Source of the DNA: Sphingomonas bacterium
Lineage (GTDB): Bacteria; Pseudomonadota; Alphaproteobacteria; Sphingomonadales; Sphingomonadaceae
DNA: 64,000 nucleotides
Reading direction: 5' to 3'
Assembly (NCBI RefSeq): GCF_903642285.1
Contig: NZ_CAHJWJ010000008.1
Coordinates: 1 to 64,000 of the forward strand
Positions 18,040 to 26,758 of this stretch are shown here, one piece after another. The position numbers were made by a program, and so were the translations under genes. Position 1 is the first letter of the stretch. Every line of letters starts with the position of its first letter. The notes under the pieces are model-generated. The model saw only the letters and a program-made list of their open reading frames with translations. It ran no database searches and had not been told where the DNA came from.

Positions 18040-18193
18040 CCGCAACCGGTTAGGCGCTTGCGCTCGACACGCCAAGTCGCACGAAAACCATGGGCAGCAA
18101 CCCGAACCCTTGAACATCGTTCTGGAAACGTGCGACGGAACGGGGCTATCGTTTCGGCCACGCTTATTCTCCGTCATGATCGTCAGGAATTCG

Positions 18194-18808
18194 ATGCCAA
18201 GCTCGACCACCGCCGCCAGGCGATCGCGTTCACGCCCGGCGGGGGTGTCGTCCCCCTGGCAGATGTTCCTGAAGGGGTTCGTCAAGCATCCGGTAATGGT
18301 GGGGTCGATCGTTCCGTCGTCGGATCGGCTGATCCGCAAGATGCTGGCACCGGTCGACTGGGAAAACTGCAAGCTGTTCGTCGAATATGGCCCTGGTGTC
18401 GGTACCTTTTGCCGCCCGATCCTGGAGCGGATGGCCCCCGACGCCATGCTGGTCGCGATCGACACCAATCCCGATTTCATCCGCTATCTGCGCCACACCA
18501 TCACCGATCCGCGCTTTGCCGCGGTGTCCGGATCGGCGGCGGACGTGGCCGCGATCGTCGCGGATCACGGGTTCGCGGCGGCGGACTATGTGCTCTCGGG
18601 CCTGCCTTTCTCGACGCTCCCCCCCGGCGTCGGCCCCGCGATCGCCGCCGCGACGCACGAAGTGCTGCGGCCCGGTGGCGCGTTCCTGGTCTATCAATTC
18701 TCGCCCAAGGTGAAGGATTTCCTGACCCCGCATTTCACGTCGATCGATCATGATATGGAATGGTGGAACGTACCTCCGGCACAGCTTTACTGGGGGTGGA
18801 GGGACTGA
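18194..18808 (+). CDS. Class I SAM-dependent methyltransferase, phospholipid N-methyltransferase-like
   Basis: The 204-residue product has the SAM-binding motif VEYGPGVGTFCRPIL (E-x-G-x-G-x-G type) about residue 60, an acidic loop end VAIDTNPDFIRYL, and YVLSGLPFSTLPPG, which matches the catalytic S/N-G-L-P-F/L segment of PmtA and rRNA dimethylase relatives. FLKGFVKHPVMVGSIVPSS near the start is also typical of bacterial PmtA-like proteins. ATG 18194 has AGGAA just upstream; ATG 18176 is an alternative. Phosphatidylethanolamine methylation is a plausible but unproven role. Confidence 0.82.
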   Translation: MPSSTTAARRSRSRPAGVSSPWQMFLKGFVKHPVMVGSIVPSSDRLIRKMLAPVDWENCKLFVEYGPGVGTFCRPILERMAPDAMLVAIDTNPDFIRYLRHTITDPRFAAVSGSAADVAAIVADHGFAAADYVLSGLPFSTLPPGVGPAIAAATHEVLRPGGAFLVYQFSPKVKDFLTPHFTSIDHDMEWWNVPPAQLYWGWRD

Positions 18809-18891
18809 GCGCAGGTACGTCGGCGTCCGGCTAGACGGCGCGCGATCGGCGCGCCGACACCTCGTAGAGCGGCAGGCGCGGCCGGCCTTTC

Positions 18892-18920
18892 TTGACTCAC
18901 GCGACCCGCTCGCATAGGCG
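18892..18920 (+). promoter_or_regulatory. Possible rpoZ promoter
   Basis: TTGACT (18892-18897) and TAGGCG (18915-18920) are spaced by 17 bases, about 40 bases ahead of the rpoZ start. The -35 match is good; the -10 match is weak, as is usual in GC-rich alphaproteobacteria. Confidence 0.35.
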
Positions 18921-18964
18921 AGATCGCTTATCCGCATAAAGCTGATCCCTGAGGAAGCGTACAT

Positions 18965-19309
18965 ATGGCACGCGTGACCGTCGAAGATTGCGTCGACAAG
19001 ATCCCCAACCGTTTCGACCTGGTCTTGCTGGCCGCTCAGCGTGCGCGCCAGATTTCGGGTGGTGCCGATCTCACGATCGACCGTGATCGCGACAAGAACC
19101 CCGTCGTCGCGCTGCGCGAGATCGCCGAGCAGACGGTGCGACCCGATCACCTCGAGGAATCGGTCGTATCCGGTCTGCAGCGCGTGCAGATCGACGACGA
19201 GGACGAGGCCGATGCGATCGGCAGTCTGGCCGCCTCCGCCGAGGCGCTCCGTCTCACCGCCGCCGCGCCGCCGCGCAACCAGAATCTGGGCGGCGATTAC
19301 GACGGCTGA
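18965..19309 (+). CDS. rpoZ: RNA polymerase omega subunit
   Basis: Small RNA polymerase subunit that helps assembly of beta-prime and, in many bacteria, ppGpp binding. The 114-residue product begins [20 protein letters not shown], the canonical omega start, and continues [20 protein letters not shown], then [14 protein letters not shown]. The C-terminal 40 residues are acidic and low in complexity. A GAGGAAGC ribosome site sits 8 bases before ATG 18965. No spoT or rel gene follows; the next gene is convergent. Confidence 0.95.
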   Translation: MARVTVEDCVDKIPNRFDLVLLAAQRARQISGGADLTIDRDRDKNPVVALREIAEQTVRPDHLEESVVSGLQRVQIDDEDEADAIGSLAASAEALRLTAAAPPRNQNLGGDYDG

Positions 19310-19337
19310 TCGGTTCGCTTCGAGCGAAGCATAGCAA

Positions 19338-22300
19338 TCAGTGAAAATCGCGCGATTTCGGTAATAGCCGTACGTCGCGCGGGTGGTGCGGCCGCGGATC
19401 GCGGCTGCGGGTATGGACGGGGCGCACCACCTCGTCGGGCGGCATCGGCGCGGGGTCGACCCTATGGTCGCTCGACAACCGCGCGAGATCGGCGGTGCGG
19501 TCCTGGACGCGCACCGTCATCAGATGCGTCACCCCTTCCTCGCTGCGCTGGATCGTGCCCTCCAGCACCATCAGCCGCGACGCCATCACCGCACGCCGGT
19601 TCGCCTCGAAATCGCGTGCCCATAACAGACCGTTGGTAATCCCGGTCTCGTCCTCGATCGTCACGAAGATCGCATTGCCCTTGCCCGGGCGCTGACGGAC
19701 CAGGACGATGCCGGCGACCTTCGCACGGCGACCGTCCTTCGTCTTCGCCGCCTGCGCCGAGGACAGCACGCCTTCGGCGGCGAAGATCGGCCGAAGGAAG
19801 GTCATCGGATGCTCCTTCAGCGACAGCCGCGTCATCTGGTAATCCGCCGCGACCTGTTCGCTCAGCGGCATGTCGGGCAGGCGGGCATCGGGTTCGACGC
19901 CGAGTTCGGGCACAGCGGCGGCGGCGAACAGCGGTAGCTGGACAGGCGGGGTCCGCCGCACGTCCCAGGCCGCGGCGCGGCGGTCCTGCCCGATCGATCC
20001 GAACGCGTCAGCATCCGCAAGCAAGGTCAGCGCACGCTGGGGGAGGCCGGCGCGACGGGCGAGGTCTTCGATCGAGACGAAGATCCCGGCGGTGCGGGCG
20101 ATCGCGAGAGTATCGGCCCAGTCCTTGCGGAACCCGTCGATCTGGCGAAAGCCCAGGCGCACCGCCGATCCACCGGCCTCCAACCCATTGTCCCATGCGC
20201 TCTCATTCACATCGATCGGTAGCATATCTACATCATGGGCACGCGCATCCGCGACGATCTGCGCCGGCGCGTAGAACCCCATCGGCTGCGCGTTCAACAA
20301 TGCTGCGCAAAAAGGCGCGGGATGCGCGCATTTGAGCCACGACGAGACATAGACCAACCGCGCGAACGACAGCGCATGGCTTTCGGGGAAACCATAGCTG
20401 CCGAACCCTTCGATCTGCTTGAAACACCGTTCGGCGAATTCGCGTTCGTAGCCGCGGCCGATCATGCCCTCGACCATCTTGACCTGGAAATTCTCCATCT
20501 TGCCGACGTTGCGGAACGTCGCCATCGCGCGCCGCAGTCGGTTGGCATCGTCGGGTGTAAAACCCGCCGCCACGATCGCGAGCTTCATCGCCTGTTCCTG
20601 AAACAGCGGCACACCGAGCGTCTTTTTAAGCACGCCGCGCAGTTCGTCCGGATCGTGCGGCGCGGCCGGGGACGGATAGTCGGGTATCTCCTTCTCTGCG
20701 CGCCGCCGCAGATAGGGATGCACCATATCGCCTTCGATCGGCCCCGGCCGGACGATCGCGACCTGGATGACGAGATCGTAGAGTTCGATCGGCCTGAGGC
20801 GTGGCAGCATGTTGATCTGCGCGCGGCTTTCGACCTGGAACACGCCGATACTGTCGCCTCGGCAGAGCATCTCGTAGACTTTCGGGTCCTCGTGCGGAAT
20901 GCGATCCAGATCGTGATCGCCCAGGCCGTGCAGCCGTAACAGGTCGAAGCTTTTACGGATGCACGTCAGCATGCCGAGTGCCAGGATATCGACCTTCATC
21001 AGGCCGAGCGCGTCGATATCGTCCTTGTCCCATTCGATGAAGGTGCGCTCGTCCATCGCGCCGTTGTGAATCGGCACCGTCTCGTCGAGCCGCCCCTCGG
21101 TCAGCACGAATCCGCCGACATGCTGCGACAGATGACGCGGAAATTCGAGCAAACGGTCGACCATCATGCGCAGCCGCGCGATATCGGAATTTTCGGGGTC
21201 GAACCCGGTCTCGCGGAATCGTTTCTCCTCGAACCGGTTGGCGAAGCTGCCCCAGACCGTGCTGGTCAGCGCGCTCGTCACATCCTCGGTCAGTCCCAGT
21301 GCCTTGCCGACCTCGCGCACCGTCGATCTGGGGCGGTAGTGGATGACCGTCGCCGCGATCGCCGCACGGTCGCGGCCATAACGACGATAGATATACTGCA
21401 TCACCTCCTCGCGCCGTTCATGCTCGAAATCGACATCGATATCGGGCGGCTCGTCGCGTTCGGCGGATACGAAGCGGGAAAATAGCAGATCGTGCTTCAT
21501 CGGATCGACCGAGGTGATGCCGAGCAGCCAGCATACCGCCGAATTCGCCGCCGATCCGCGCCCCTGGCACAGGATCGGCGGGACTTGTTCGCGCGCGAAT
21601 TTCACGATGTCGTGCACGGTAAGGAAATAATAGGCATAGTTACGTGCGCGGATCAGCGGCAGCTCCTCGTCCAGCAGCCCCTGCAATTTGGCGGGAATAC
21701 CGCTTGGAAAGCGCGTCCGCGCCGCTTCCATCGCCAGATGCTCCAGCCAGTCCTGCGGGTCCCAACCCTCAGGCACCGGCTCGTGCGGATATTCATAGGA
21801 CAGATCGTCGAGGGTGAAGGCGATGCGAGCGAGCAACGCCAGGCTTTCCGCCACCGCCTGCGGCCGGTCGCGGAACAGCCGCGCCATCTCGACCGCGTCC
21901 TTCAAGTGCCGCTCGCCATTCGCCGCGAGCCGGAGCCCCGCCTGCTGGATGGGAACCCCGTGACGAATGCAGCTAACGATATCGTGGAGCGGCCCGTCGC
22001 CCGCCTCGGCGTAAAGCGCGTCGCAGGTCGCGAGCACGGGAACCCCAGCGGCATCGGCAATCTGTCCGAGCGTAGCCAACCGCCGGCGGTCGCGCCCGCC
22101 GCGCGGCATCGTCACTCCTAGCCACACACGGCGCGGCGCGGCGCGGGCCAGCAATGCCAATGTTTCCGCCAGCAGCGCTTCCCCGATGCGCGGCGGCGGA
22201 TCGGCATCGCCGGTGCCGCCACGTACGACCGGCAGGGGGTCGGCCGCATCCTCCATGCTGGTGTCGGGCAGGACGATCAGCAACAGGTCCTCGGCATGCG

Positions 22301-22685
22301 TCAGCAGATCGTCGATCCCGAGGATGCACCCACCCTTCACCGCGCGCCGGTTGCCGATCGTCAGCAGCCGCGTCAGCCGCCCCCAGCCGAACCGGGTCGT
22401 GGGATAGGCGACGATATCGGGGGTCCCGTCGCCGAGGACCAGCCGCGCGCCGACCACCAGCCGAAAATCGATCGGCGGCAACCCCGCGCTTCGCGCCTGT
22501 GCCACCGCATCGCGAAGCGCGACATGCGCGCGCACGACGCCTGCCACGCTGTTGCGATCCACGATGCCGATCGCTTTCAGCCCCAGCGCCAGTGCCTGGC
22601 CGACCATGTCCGACGGATGCGACGCGCCGCGCAGGAAGGAATAGTTCGTCGCCGCGACCAGTTCGGCGAAAGCCGGATCGGTCAT
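19338..22685 (-). CDS. dnaE2: Error-prone DNA polymerase DnaE2 (ImuC)
   Basis: Catalytic polymerase of the SOS-induced ImuA-ImuB-DnaE2 mutasome that bypasses DNA lesions. The 1115-residue product starts AFAELVAATNYSFLRGASHP (PHP domain). It has the C-family palm motif PPDIDVDFEHERREEVMQYI, GRGSAANSAVCWLLGI, GYGFPESHALSFARLVYVSS-type helix-hairpin-helix sequence (here GSYGFPESHALSF) and a C-terminal OB domain (AKVAGIVLVRQRPGKGNAIF). ATG 22685 matches the family start and lies 50 bases downstream of the imuB stop. It has no beta-clamp-associated C-terminal tail as in replicative DnaE. Confidence 0.94.
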   Translation of the reverse strand: MTDPAFAELVAATNYSFLRGASHPSDMVGQALALGLKAIGIVDRNSVAGVVRAHVALRDAVAQARSAGLPPIDFRLVVGARLVLGDGTPDIVAYPTTRFGWGRLTRLLTIGNRRAVKGGCILGIDDLLTHAEDLLLIVLPDTSMEDAADPLPVVRGGTGDADPPPRIGEALLAETLALLARAAPRRVWLGVTMPRGGRDRRRLATLGQIADAAGVPVLATCDALYAEAGDGPLHDIVSCIRHGVPIQQAGLRLAANGERHLKDAVEMARLFRDRPQAVAESLALLARIAFTLDDLSYEYPHEPVPEGWDPQDWLEHLAMEAARTRFPSGIPAKLQGLLDEELPLIRARNYAYYFLTVHDIVKFAREQVPPILCQGRGSAANSAVCWLLGITSVDPMKHDLLFSRFVSAERDEPPDIDVDFEHERREEVMQYIYRRYGRDRAAIAATVIHYRPRSTVREVGKALGLTEDVTSALTSTVWGSFANRFEEKRFRETGFDPENSDIARLRMMVDRLLEFPRHLSQHVGGFVLTEGRLDETVPIHNGAMDERTFIEWDKDDIDALGLMKVDILALGMLTCIRKSFDLLRLHGLGDHDLDRIPHEDPKVYEMLCRGDSIGVFQVESRAQINMLPRLRPIELYDLVIQVAIVRPGPIEGDMVHPYLRRRAEKEIPDYPSPAAPHDPDELRGVLKKTLGVPLFQEQAMKLAIVAAGFTPDDANRLRRAMATFRNVGKMENFQVKMVEGMIGRGYEREFAERCFKQIEGFGSYGFPESHALSFARLVYVSSWLKCAHPAPFCAALLNAQPMGFYAPAQIVADARAHDVDMLPIDVNESAWDNGLEAGGSAVRLGFRQIDGFRKDWADTLAIARTAGIFVSIEDLARRAGLPQRALTLLADADAFGSIGQDRRAAAWDVRRTPPVQLPLFAAAAVPELGVEPDARLPDMPLSEQVAADYQMTRLSLKEHPMTFLRPIFAAEGVLSSAQAAKTKDGRRAKVAGIVLVRQRPGKGNAIFVTIEDETGITNGLLWARDFEANRRAVMASRLMVLEGTIQRSEEGVTHLMTVRVQDRTADLARLSSDHRVDPAPMPPDEVVRPVHTRSRDPRPHHPRDVRLLPKSRDFH

Positions 22686-22734
22686 TCGACCACAGGGCGA
22701 AAGCGCGTCGACGCCTTCGGCGAGCGAAAGCGCG

Positions 22735-24300
22735 TCATGCAAACAACCCGTGCACATACCAGCGCGGCGTCTCCGTCTCGCTGTACAGGCCATGACGGAA
22801 GATCCAGAAGCGCCGCCCGCGCCGGTCTTCGACTCGGTAATAATCGCGCGTCGGCACCGCCTTATCGTGCCGTCGCCACCATTCGCCCGCGATCCGTTCG
22901 GGACCTTCGGCGCGTGACACTTCGTGCAGATTGCGCCGCCAGCGGAATCGCTTTGGCGGGCCGTCGGGCACTTCGCCCATCAGCAGGTCGATCGGCTGGG
23001 GCGGGTCGAACAGGTAGATCGGGCGAAGCGGCGGTTCGCCGGGTTCGAGCGCGGGCCAGTCGGTGGCAGCGGCGGGCGCGTCGGTCGCGGGCAGCAGCAG
23101 CTCGGCCTGTTCGGGGATATGGCTCTCGCGCGGCGCGAAGCGCCGGATCGCGCCGCGGCCCAACCGCGTGGACAACCGGTCGATCAATGCTGCGACCGCA
23201 TCCTCGCCGGTCGCCTGATGATGGCCGCCCTCCAGCTTCAACTGGCTGGCATCCAGCCCTTCGGCCAGCGCGACGTCGAGCCGGATCAGGTCGTAGCCGA
23301 ACCCCGGGTCGAGCGGGTCCGCCAGCCCGTCGATCCGTTCGCGGAACAACCGCATCAGCAGCGCCACGTCGCGCGTCGGTCGCCCCGTCTCGATCCGCAG
23401 CCGTCGTACCTGCCCGTCGGCGCGGAACAGCCGCGCCTCCCACCGGCGACCGCCCTGATGACGCTGCTCCAGCGCTTCCCCGGCCTCCGCGATCAGCGCA
23501 GCGATCGTCGCCAGCACCATATCGGTCCGCGCGATCGGTTCGGCGAAGCGACGTTCCGCGGCGATCGGTACGATGGTTCGCCTGGCCATGACGGGTGTGC
23601 GCGCCTCGCCCGACAGCCGCCGGATCGCGGTCGCCGCCTCTTCGCCGAACCGTGCGGCGATGGTCGCCAGCGGCCGCGTCATCACGTCGCCCACCGTCTT
23701 CAGCCCGGCCCGCGACAGCGCGGTCGTCGAATCCTCGTCGAGCCCGAGCGCCGCCACGGGCAGGCGGCGCACCGCGCGCTTCTCGTCGGGGGCGGGGGCA
23801 CCGGCGAAGCGCGCCAGCGCCTGCGCCGCCTCGGGCGTATCGCCGAACGCATGCCGGACCAGCACCCCGCGCCTTGCGAGCCGCGTCTCGACATCCGCCG
23901 CCAGCCAGCGTTCGTTGCCGTCGAACGCGTGCACGCACCCGGCGATGTCGAGCAGCAGCGCATCGGGCGGCACCACCGCGACGATCGGCGTGTAACGCTG
24001 GCACCCGTCGGCCAGCCGTTCGATCCAGTCGAGATCGGCATGCGCGTCATGTTCGAACACTTCCAGCGTCGGCACGCGGGCGCGCGCATCCGCCAGCGTC
24101 AGTCCGGGGCCAAGCCCCGCCTGCGTCGCCACAAGGTCGACCGCGACCAGCCGCACCGCATTGCCGCGCGTTTCGACGAACGCGACCGGCACTTCATCCC
24201 GTCCGGCGAACAAATGCGGGCGAGTCGAGCGCAGACGTTCGATCGGCAACCAGGGGAAGATCAGCGCCAGGTAACGGCGCGTTTCGGAAACATGTCGCAT
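22735..24300 (-). CDS. imuB: ImuB, Y-family-like mutasome protein
   Basis: Non-catalytic Y-family homologue that links ImuA, DnaE2 and the sliding clamp. The 521-residue product starts YLALIFPWLPIERLRSTRPH, where catalytic Y-family polymerases have a D-x-D/FF motif; the acidic residues are missing, as known for ImuB. It continues with CQRYTPIVAVVPPDALLLDI and RRLPVAALGLDEDSTTALSR (thumb-like helix-hairpin-helix region). The C-terminal RFWIFRHGLYSETETPRWYV is characteristic. ATG 24300 is used; the gene overlaps the 3' part of imuA by about 107 bases in a different frame, longer than usual for the operon. Confidence 0.9.
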   Translation of the reverse strand: MRHVSETRRYLALIFPWLPIERLRSTRPHLFAGRDEVPVAFVETRGNAVRLVAVDLVATQAGLGPGLTLADARARVPTLEVFEHDAHADLDWIERLADGCQRYTPIVAVVPPDALLLDIAGCVHAFDGNERWLAADVETRLARRGVLVRHAFGDTPEAAQALARFAGAPAPDEKRAVRRLPVAALGLDEDSTTALSRAGLKTVGDVMTRPLATIAARFGEEAATAIRRLSGEARTPVMARRTIVPIAAERRFAEPIARTDMVLATIAALIAEAGEALEQRHQGGRRWEARLFRADGQVRRLRIETGRPTRDVALLMRLFRERIDGLADPLDPGFGYDLIRLDVALAEGLDASQLKLEGGHHQATGEDAVAALIDRLSTRLGRGAIRRFAPRESHIPEQAELLLPATDAPAAATDWPALEPGEPPLRPIYLFDPPQPIDLLMGEVPDGPPKRFRWRRNLHEVSRAEGPERIAGEWWRRHDKAVPTRDYYRVEDRRGRRFWIFRHGLYSETETPRWYVHGLFA

Positions 24301-24970
24301 CTCGGTCCCATTCCACACGCCATTGTCGCCCCGCCGGTCCCCCGCGACGGCGCAGGCATTCGACCGCGAAGGCGGGGACGCCGGGTGCATCGGCATCAAG
24401 CGCGGTCGACGGTGCCGCCGCCACCGACCAGCGCGTCGCCGTCGCGCTCGGTCGCGGTTCGGCACCGATACGGACCATCAGCACGGTCGCGCCCGACGCC
24501 TCCGCCGCGAGCATCAGACGCCTGGTCGCGGTAAGATCGATACCGGGCGCAGGGCCCCAGGCCTCGACGATCAGCGTGCCGAGCCCCGGACAGCGCGCCG
24601 CATCCGCCGCCGCACGGAGCAGCGCCGCCTCGTCCGCGACGACGCCGAGCACCACCGCGCGCGAGTCCAGTCCGAGCTCACCAAGTCCCCCCGCCCGCAA
24701 CCGGCCGCCGCGGCGTTCGGCGGTCATCGTACGCAACCACAGCACCGGCAGCGCCTTGCCAGCGATCGCCACTGCGACCGCGAATCCTGCGGCCGCTGCA
24801 GCTTCATCGGCATCGATCGCGAACAGTTCGTGCAATTGTGCGCGGCCCAACCCGTCCGTCAGCCATGCGGCCTCGTCGACGATCATCGCCGTCGAAAGCC
24901 TGGCTGACGAAAGCGTGGCCGTGACGGCTAGGCTCCGCAATCGGGCGATCGGGGTTGGCGACTCGGACAT
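24194..24970 (-). CDS. imuA: ImuA, RecA-like SOS mutagenesis protein
   Basis: First gene of the SOS mutasome operon. The 258-residue product has the weak RecA-like outline of ImuA: LTDGLGRAQLHELFAIDADE near residue 37, then LPVLWLRTMTAERRGGRLRA, LIVEAWGPAPGIDLTATRRL and a terminal region rich in FAVECLRRRGGPAGRQWRVE. It lacks a clear Walker A loop. ATG 24970 lies only four bases from the LexA box, so translation may be leaderless, or may begin at ATG 24886 (MIVDEAAWL). Confidence 0.82.
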   Translation of the reverse strand: MSESPTPIARLRSLAVTATLSSARLSTAMIVDEAAWLTDGLGRAQLHELFAIDADEAAAAAGFAVAVAIAGKALPVLWLRTMTAERRGGRLRAGGLGELGLDSRAVVLGVVADEAALLRAAADAARCPGLGTLIVEAWGPAPGIDLTATRRLMLAAEASGATVLMVRIGAEPRPSATATRWSVAAAPSTALDADAPGVPAFAVECLRRRGGPAGRQWRVEWDRDATCFRNAPLPGADLPLVADRTSALDSPAFVRRTG

Positions 24971-24974
24971 CTAT

Positions 24975-24989
24975 GTTCTTGTAATGTTC
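24975..24989. promoter_or_regulatory. LexA (SOS) box before imuA-imuB-dnaE2
   Basis: The sequence GTTC-TTGTAAT-GTTC is a perfect match to the alphaproteobacterial LexA direct-repeat consensus GTTC-N7-GTTC. It lies directly upstream of the imuA start, where LexA control of this operon is known in Caulobacter and others. Confidence 0.9.
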
Positions 24990-25118
24990 TAAGTCCGAGG
25001 CCGCTACCATGAATCGTTCGTGTCGATCGGTCGATCCCGACGGGGCTTGCGAACCCCCCGAGCCGCTGCTAGTGGCCGCGGCTCACCCGCCCGGACCCGT
25101 CCGGGCCACGGCGCCAGA

Positions 25119-25193
25119 GCGGGCGTAGCTCAGGGGTAGAGCACAACCTTGCCAAGGTTGGGGTCGAGGGTTCGAATCCCTTCGCCCGCTCCA
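25119..25193 (+). tRNA. tRNA-Gly (anticodon GCC)
   Basis: A complete cloverleaf can be drawn: acceptor GCGGGCG/CGCCCGC, D-arm from TAGCTCAGGGGTAGAGC, anticodon stem CAACC/GGTTG around loop TTGCCAA (anticodon GCC), T-arm GAGGG-TTCGAAT-CCCTT, and an encoded CCA end. The DNA downstream is accessory in character, but no second copy of the tRNA 3' end was found in the window, so use of this gene as the attachment site of the following segment is not shown. Confidence 0.97.
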
Positions 25194-25683
25194 GTTTTCA
25201 ATTTCAAATCCGATATTTACCACGCGTTCGAAAGGACGCTCTCCTCACAAGTTGTGGCTGGACACCCTAGCCACCACGAAACGCAAATGAGTGCCCTCCT
25301 TTCCACGCCTGATTGGAGCGACTTGCGGGCAAGCTATGGTGCTGCCGGTAGGCTGAGGGATCGTCCGCCAGGGAATTGCGTACGTCAGTAAGCCACGGGT
25401 CACCTCGGGAGAAATCAGATGCGTGCGATCGTGGGGCCTGCAATAAGTTAGAGAAAGATCGAACAGATTAAACGATTTCCGCTACCTGTACGCATAGTGT
25501 CGGGCGAACGGATATCAGCGGTGCCACATCACATGACGACGAGCACCTCCCCACCAGCGATAACCCGCTCAGTGGGTGAGCGCTAAACCGCGATCTCCGG
25601 TGGAACGGGTGGGCCCGCTCAATGTGCTCAGGCCAAGGCTCGTCTTACATCCCTTGGCGGGCCGGCGGGACCAGCCAAAAACG
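25194..25683. other. 490-base gap after tRNA-Gly, no gene recognised
   Basis: The stretch has lower GC than the DNA before the tRNA and no open frame with protein-like composition or family resemblance. A short frame from 25287 (MSALLSTPDWSDLRASYGAA) could be a relic of a longer gene but ends after about 34 codons. It probably marks the edge between core genome and accessory DNA. Confidence 0.4.
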
Positions 25684-26139
25684 TCATGTGTCGCTTGCTG
25701 AATAGGCTTTCAGCAGATCGCAGGTTTGCTCAAACGTGTGCCGGAAAGGGGGTAGCGCATGGGGCACGGTCTGCCAGTCACGATTGGAGCAGTCTTTAGA
25801 AGCACAACGTATCCGAATGGAGTCGACAACAATCGCGTGCCTATCCTCGGCATCTTTGCCCCGTGCCAATCTCACGAGCGCCACCTCGTGGCAGGTTTTG
25901 TTGCGCAAACATATGCGATTGTTTTTCGTGCGGGCTTTCACCTCGATTGTCCGTGATCCCATTTGAAGATCAAAAAGGTCTTCGGTTTGGCTGACTATCG
26001 GCACTCCGAGGACGCTAGAGGCTATAAGCTCCCCGAGTGCCCCGATCGCCGGTGTGGGAGTGTCGTTGACCTTCCCGTCACGCCAATCCTCAAGCTTCGC
26101 GAAGCCAGCCGCAAGCAGCGTATGAGGAGTCTGAGACAT
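25684..26139 (-). CDS. Hypothetical protein with PD-(D/E)XK-like nuclease core
   Basis: A 151-residue product starting MSQTPHTLLAAGFAKLEDWR from ATG 26139, with AAGGA five bases upstream. The centre shows AIGALGELIASSVLGVPIV, then TEDLFDLQMGSRTIEVKART. A Glu in a helix, an Asp after a loop and an E-x-K strand end are the order of a PD-(D/E)XK active site. The C-terminus has two Cys (CASKDC) and RHTFEQTCDLLKAY. I do not recognise a named family. Small nuclease-like proteins of this kind occur on mobile islands. No partner methylase is next to it, so it is not a plain restriction pair. Confidence 0.55.
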   Translation of the reverse strand: MSQTPHTLLAAGFAKLEDWRDGKVNDTPTPAIGALGELIASSVLGVPIVSQTEDLFDLQMGSRTIEVKARTKNNRICLRNKTCHEVALVRLARGKDAEDRHAIVVDSIRIRCASKDCSNRDWQTVPHALPPFRHTFEQTCDLLKAYSASDT

Positions 26140-26758
26140 CGCATCCTTCCCCAAAAGGAAATTGACTGCTGATACTAGCTTCGTGGATCTGATCGAAACG
26201 TTAATAAATTAGAGCCCCCGCTCGGCAACGTGTCCGGACGAATCGGAGTGCCTGCTCCACCTGGCCGGCCGTGAAGAATTGCAACTACGCAAAAAAACGT
26301 TGCGATACCCTTACGACTGATCGGCCTCGCCAGCAGGTAGCCGCCGTGACGAGATGAACAAGCAACCCGAGTTAGGGAACGAAAAGGGCGACCCGAACGG
26401 CCTGAAAAGATCCTTGGTAAGGCTGAGGTCAAGGGTTCGATCCCCTTCGGCAGCACCATTCGCACCAGCGGAAATCTGCGAAAAAGATCCCCTTCGGGGG
26501 CGCCACAGCTGGATACGAATGAACATGCAGCATCTCTCGTCTCCAATTCGTATCCACCTGAAAGCGTAGTGTCGGTTAGTTTCGGCCAATGTGGAGGGAG
26601 TCTTGTCGGGCCTACATCTCGTCGATGATGGCGCGGTGGGGCTTATGAACGGTGGGTGGGCGCGCCGGGAGCGGAGCGTCCATTGTGCGGAAGAGCGCTT
26701 TCTTCTGGCTACATGATCATCTGCTCCAGTAAGCACGCCGTAGGAGAACGGATCGATT
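26140..26758. other. 619-base gap holding a tRNA-Thr 3' fragment
   Basis: No convincing protein gene. Open frames here on the minus strand translate to strings such as GIEPLTSALP and EGDRTLDLSL, which are familiar artefacts of reading tRNA genes backwards. The only recognisable feature is the partial tRNA at 26410-26459. A small hairpin (CCCCTTCGGGGG) lies at about 26489-26500. Confidence 0.5.
26410..26459 (+). repeat. 3' fragment of a tRNA-Thr(GGT) gene, probable attachment-site remnant
   Basis: The 50 bases read as the anticodon loop TTGGTAA (anticodon GGT), variable loop, a sound T-arm (AAGGG-TTCGATC-CCCTT), the 3' acceptor strand CGGCAGC and ACCA. The matching 5' half (acceptor GCTGCCG and D-arm) is absent: upstream bases do not pair. 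Such half-tRNAs that begin at the anticodon loop are what tyrosine-recombinase attachment sites leave behind. A mutated, non-functional tRNA gene would look the same. Confidence 0.6.

Noticed and set aside
14391..18161. 1256-codon minus-strand open frame
   Set aside because: It lies opposite the CDC48-type gene and the MFS gene, is rich in Arg, Gly and His, and shows no family resemblance; the long frame is a product of high GC codon bias.
25149..25391. Plus-strand frame starting MPRLGSRVRIPSPAP
   Set aside because: It begins inside tRNA-Gly; such SRVRIPSPAP starts are a recurrent artefact of tRNA sequence.
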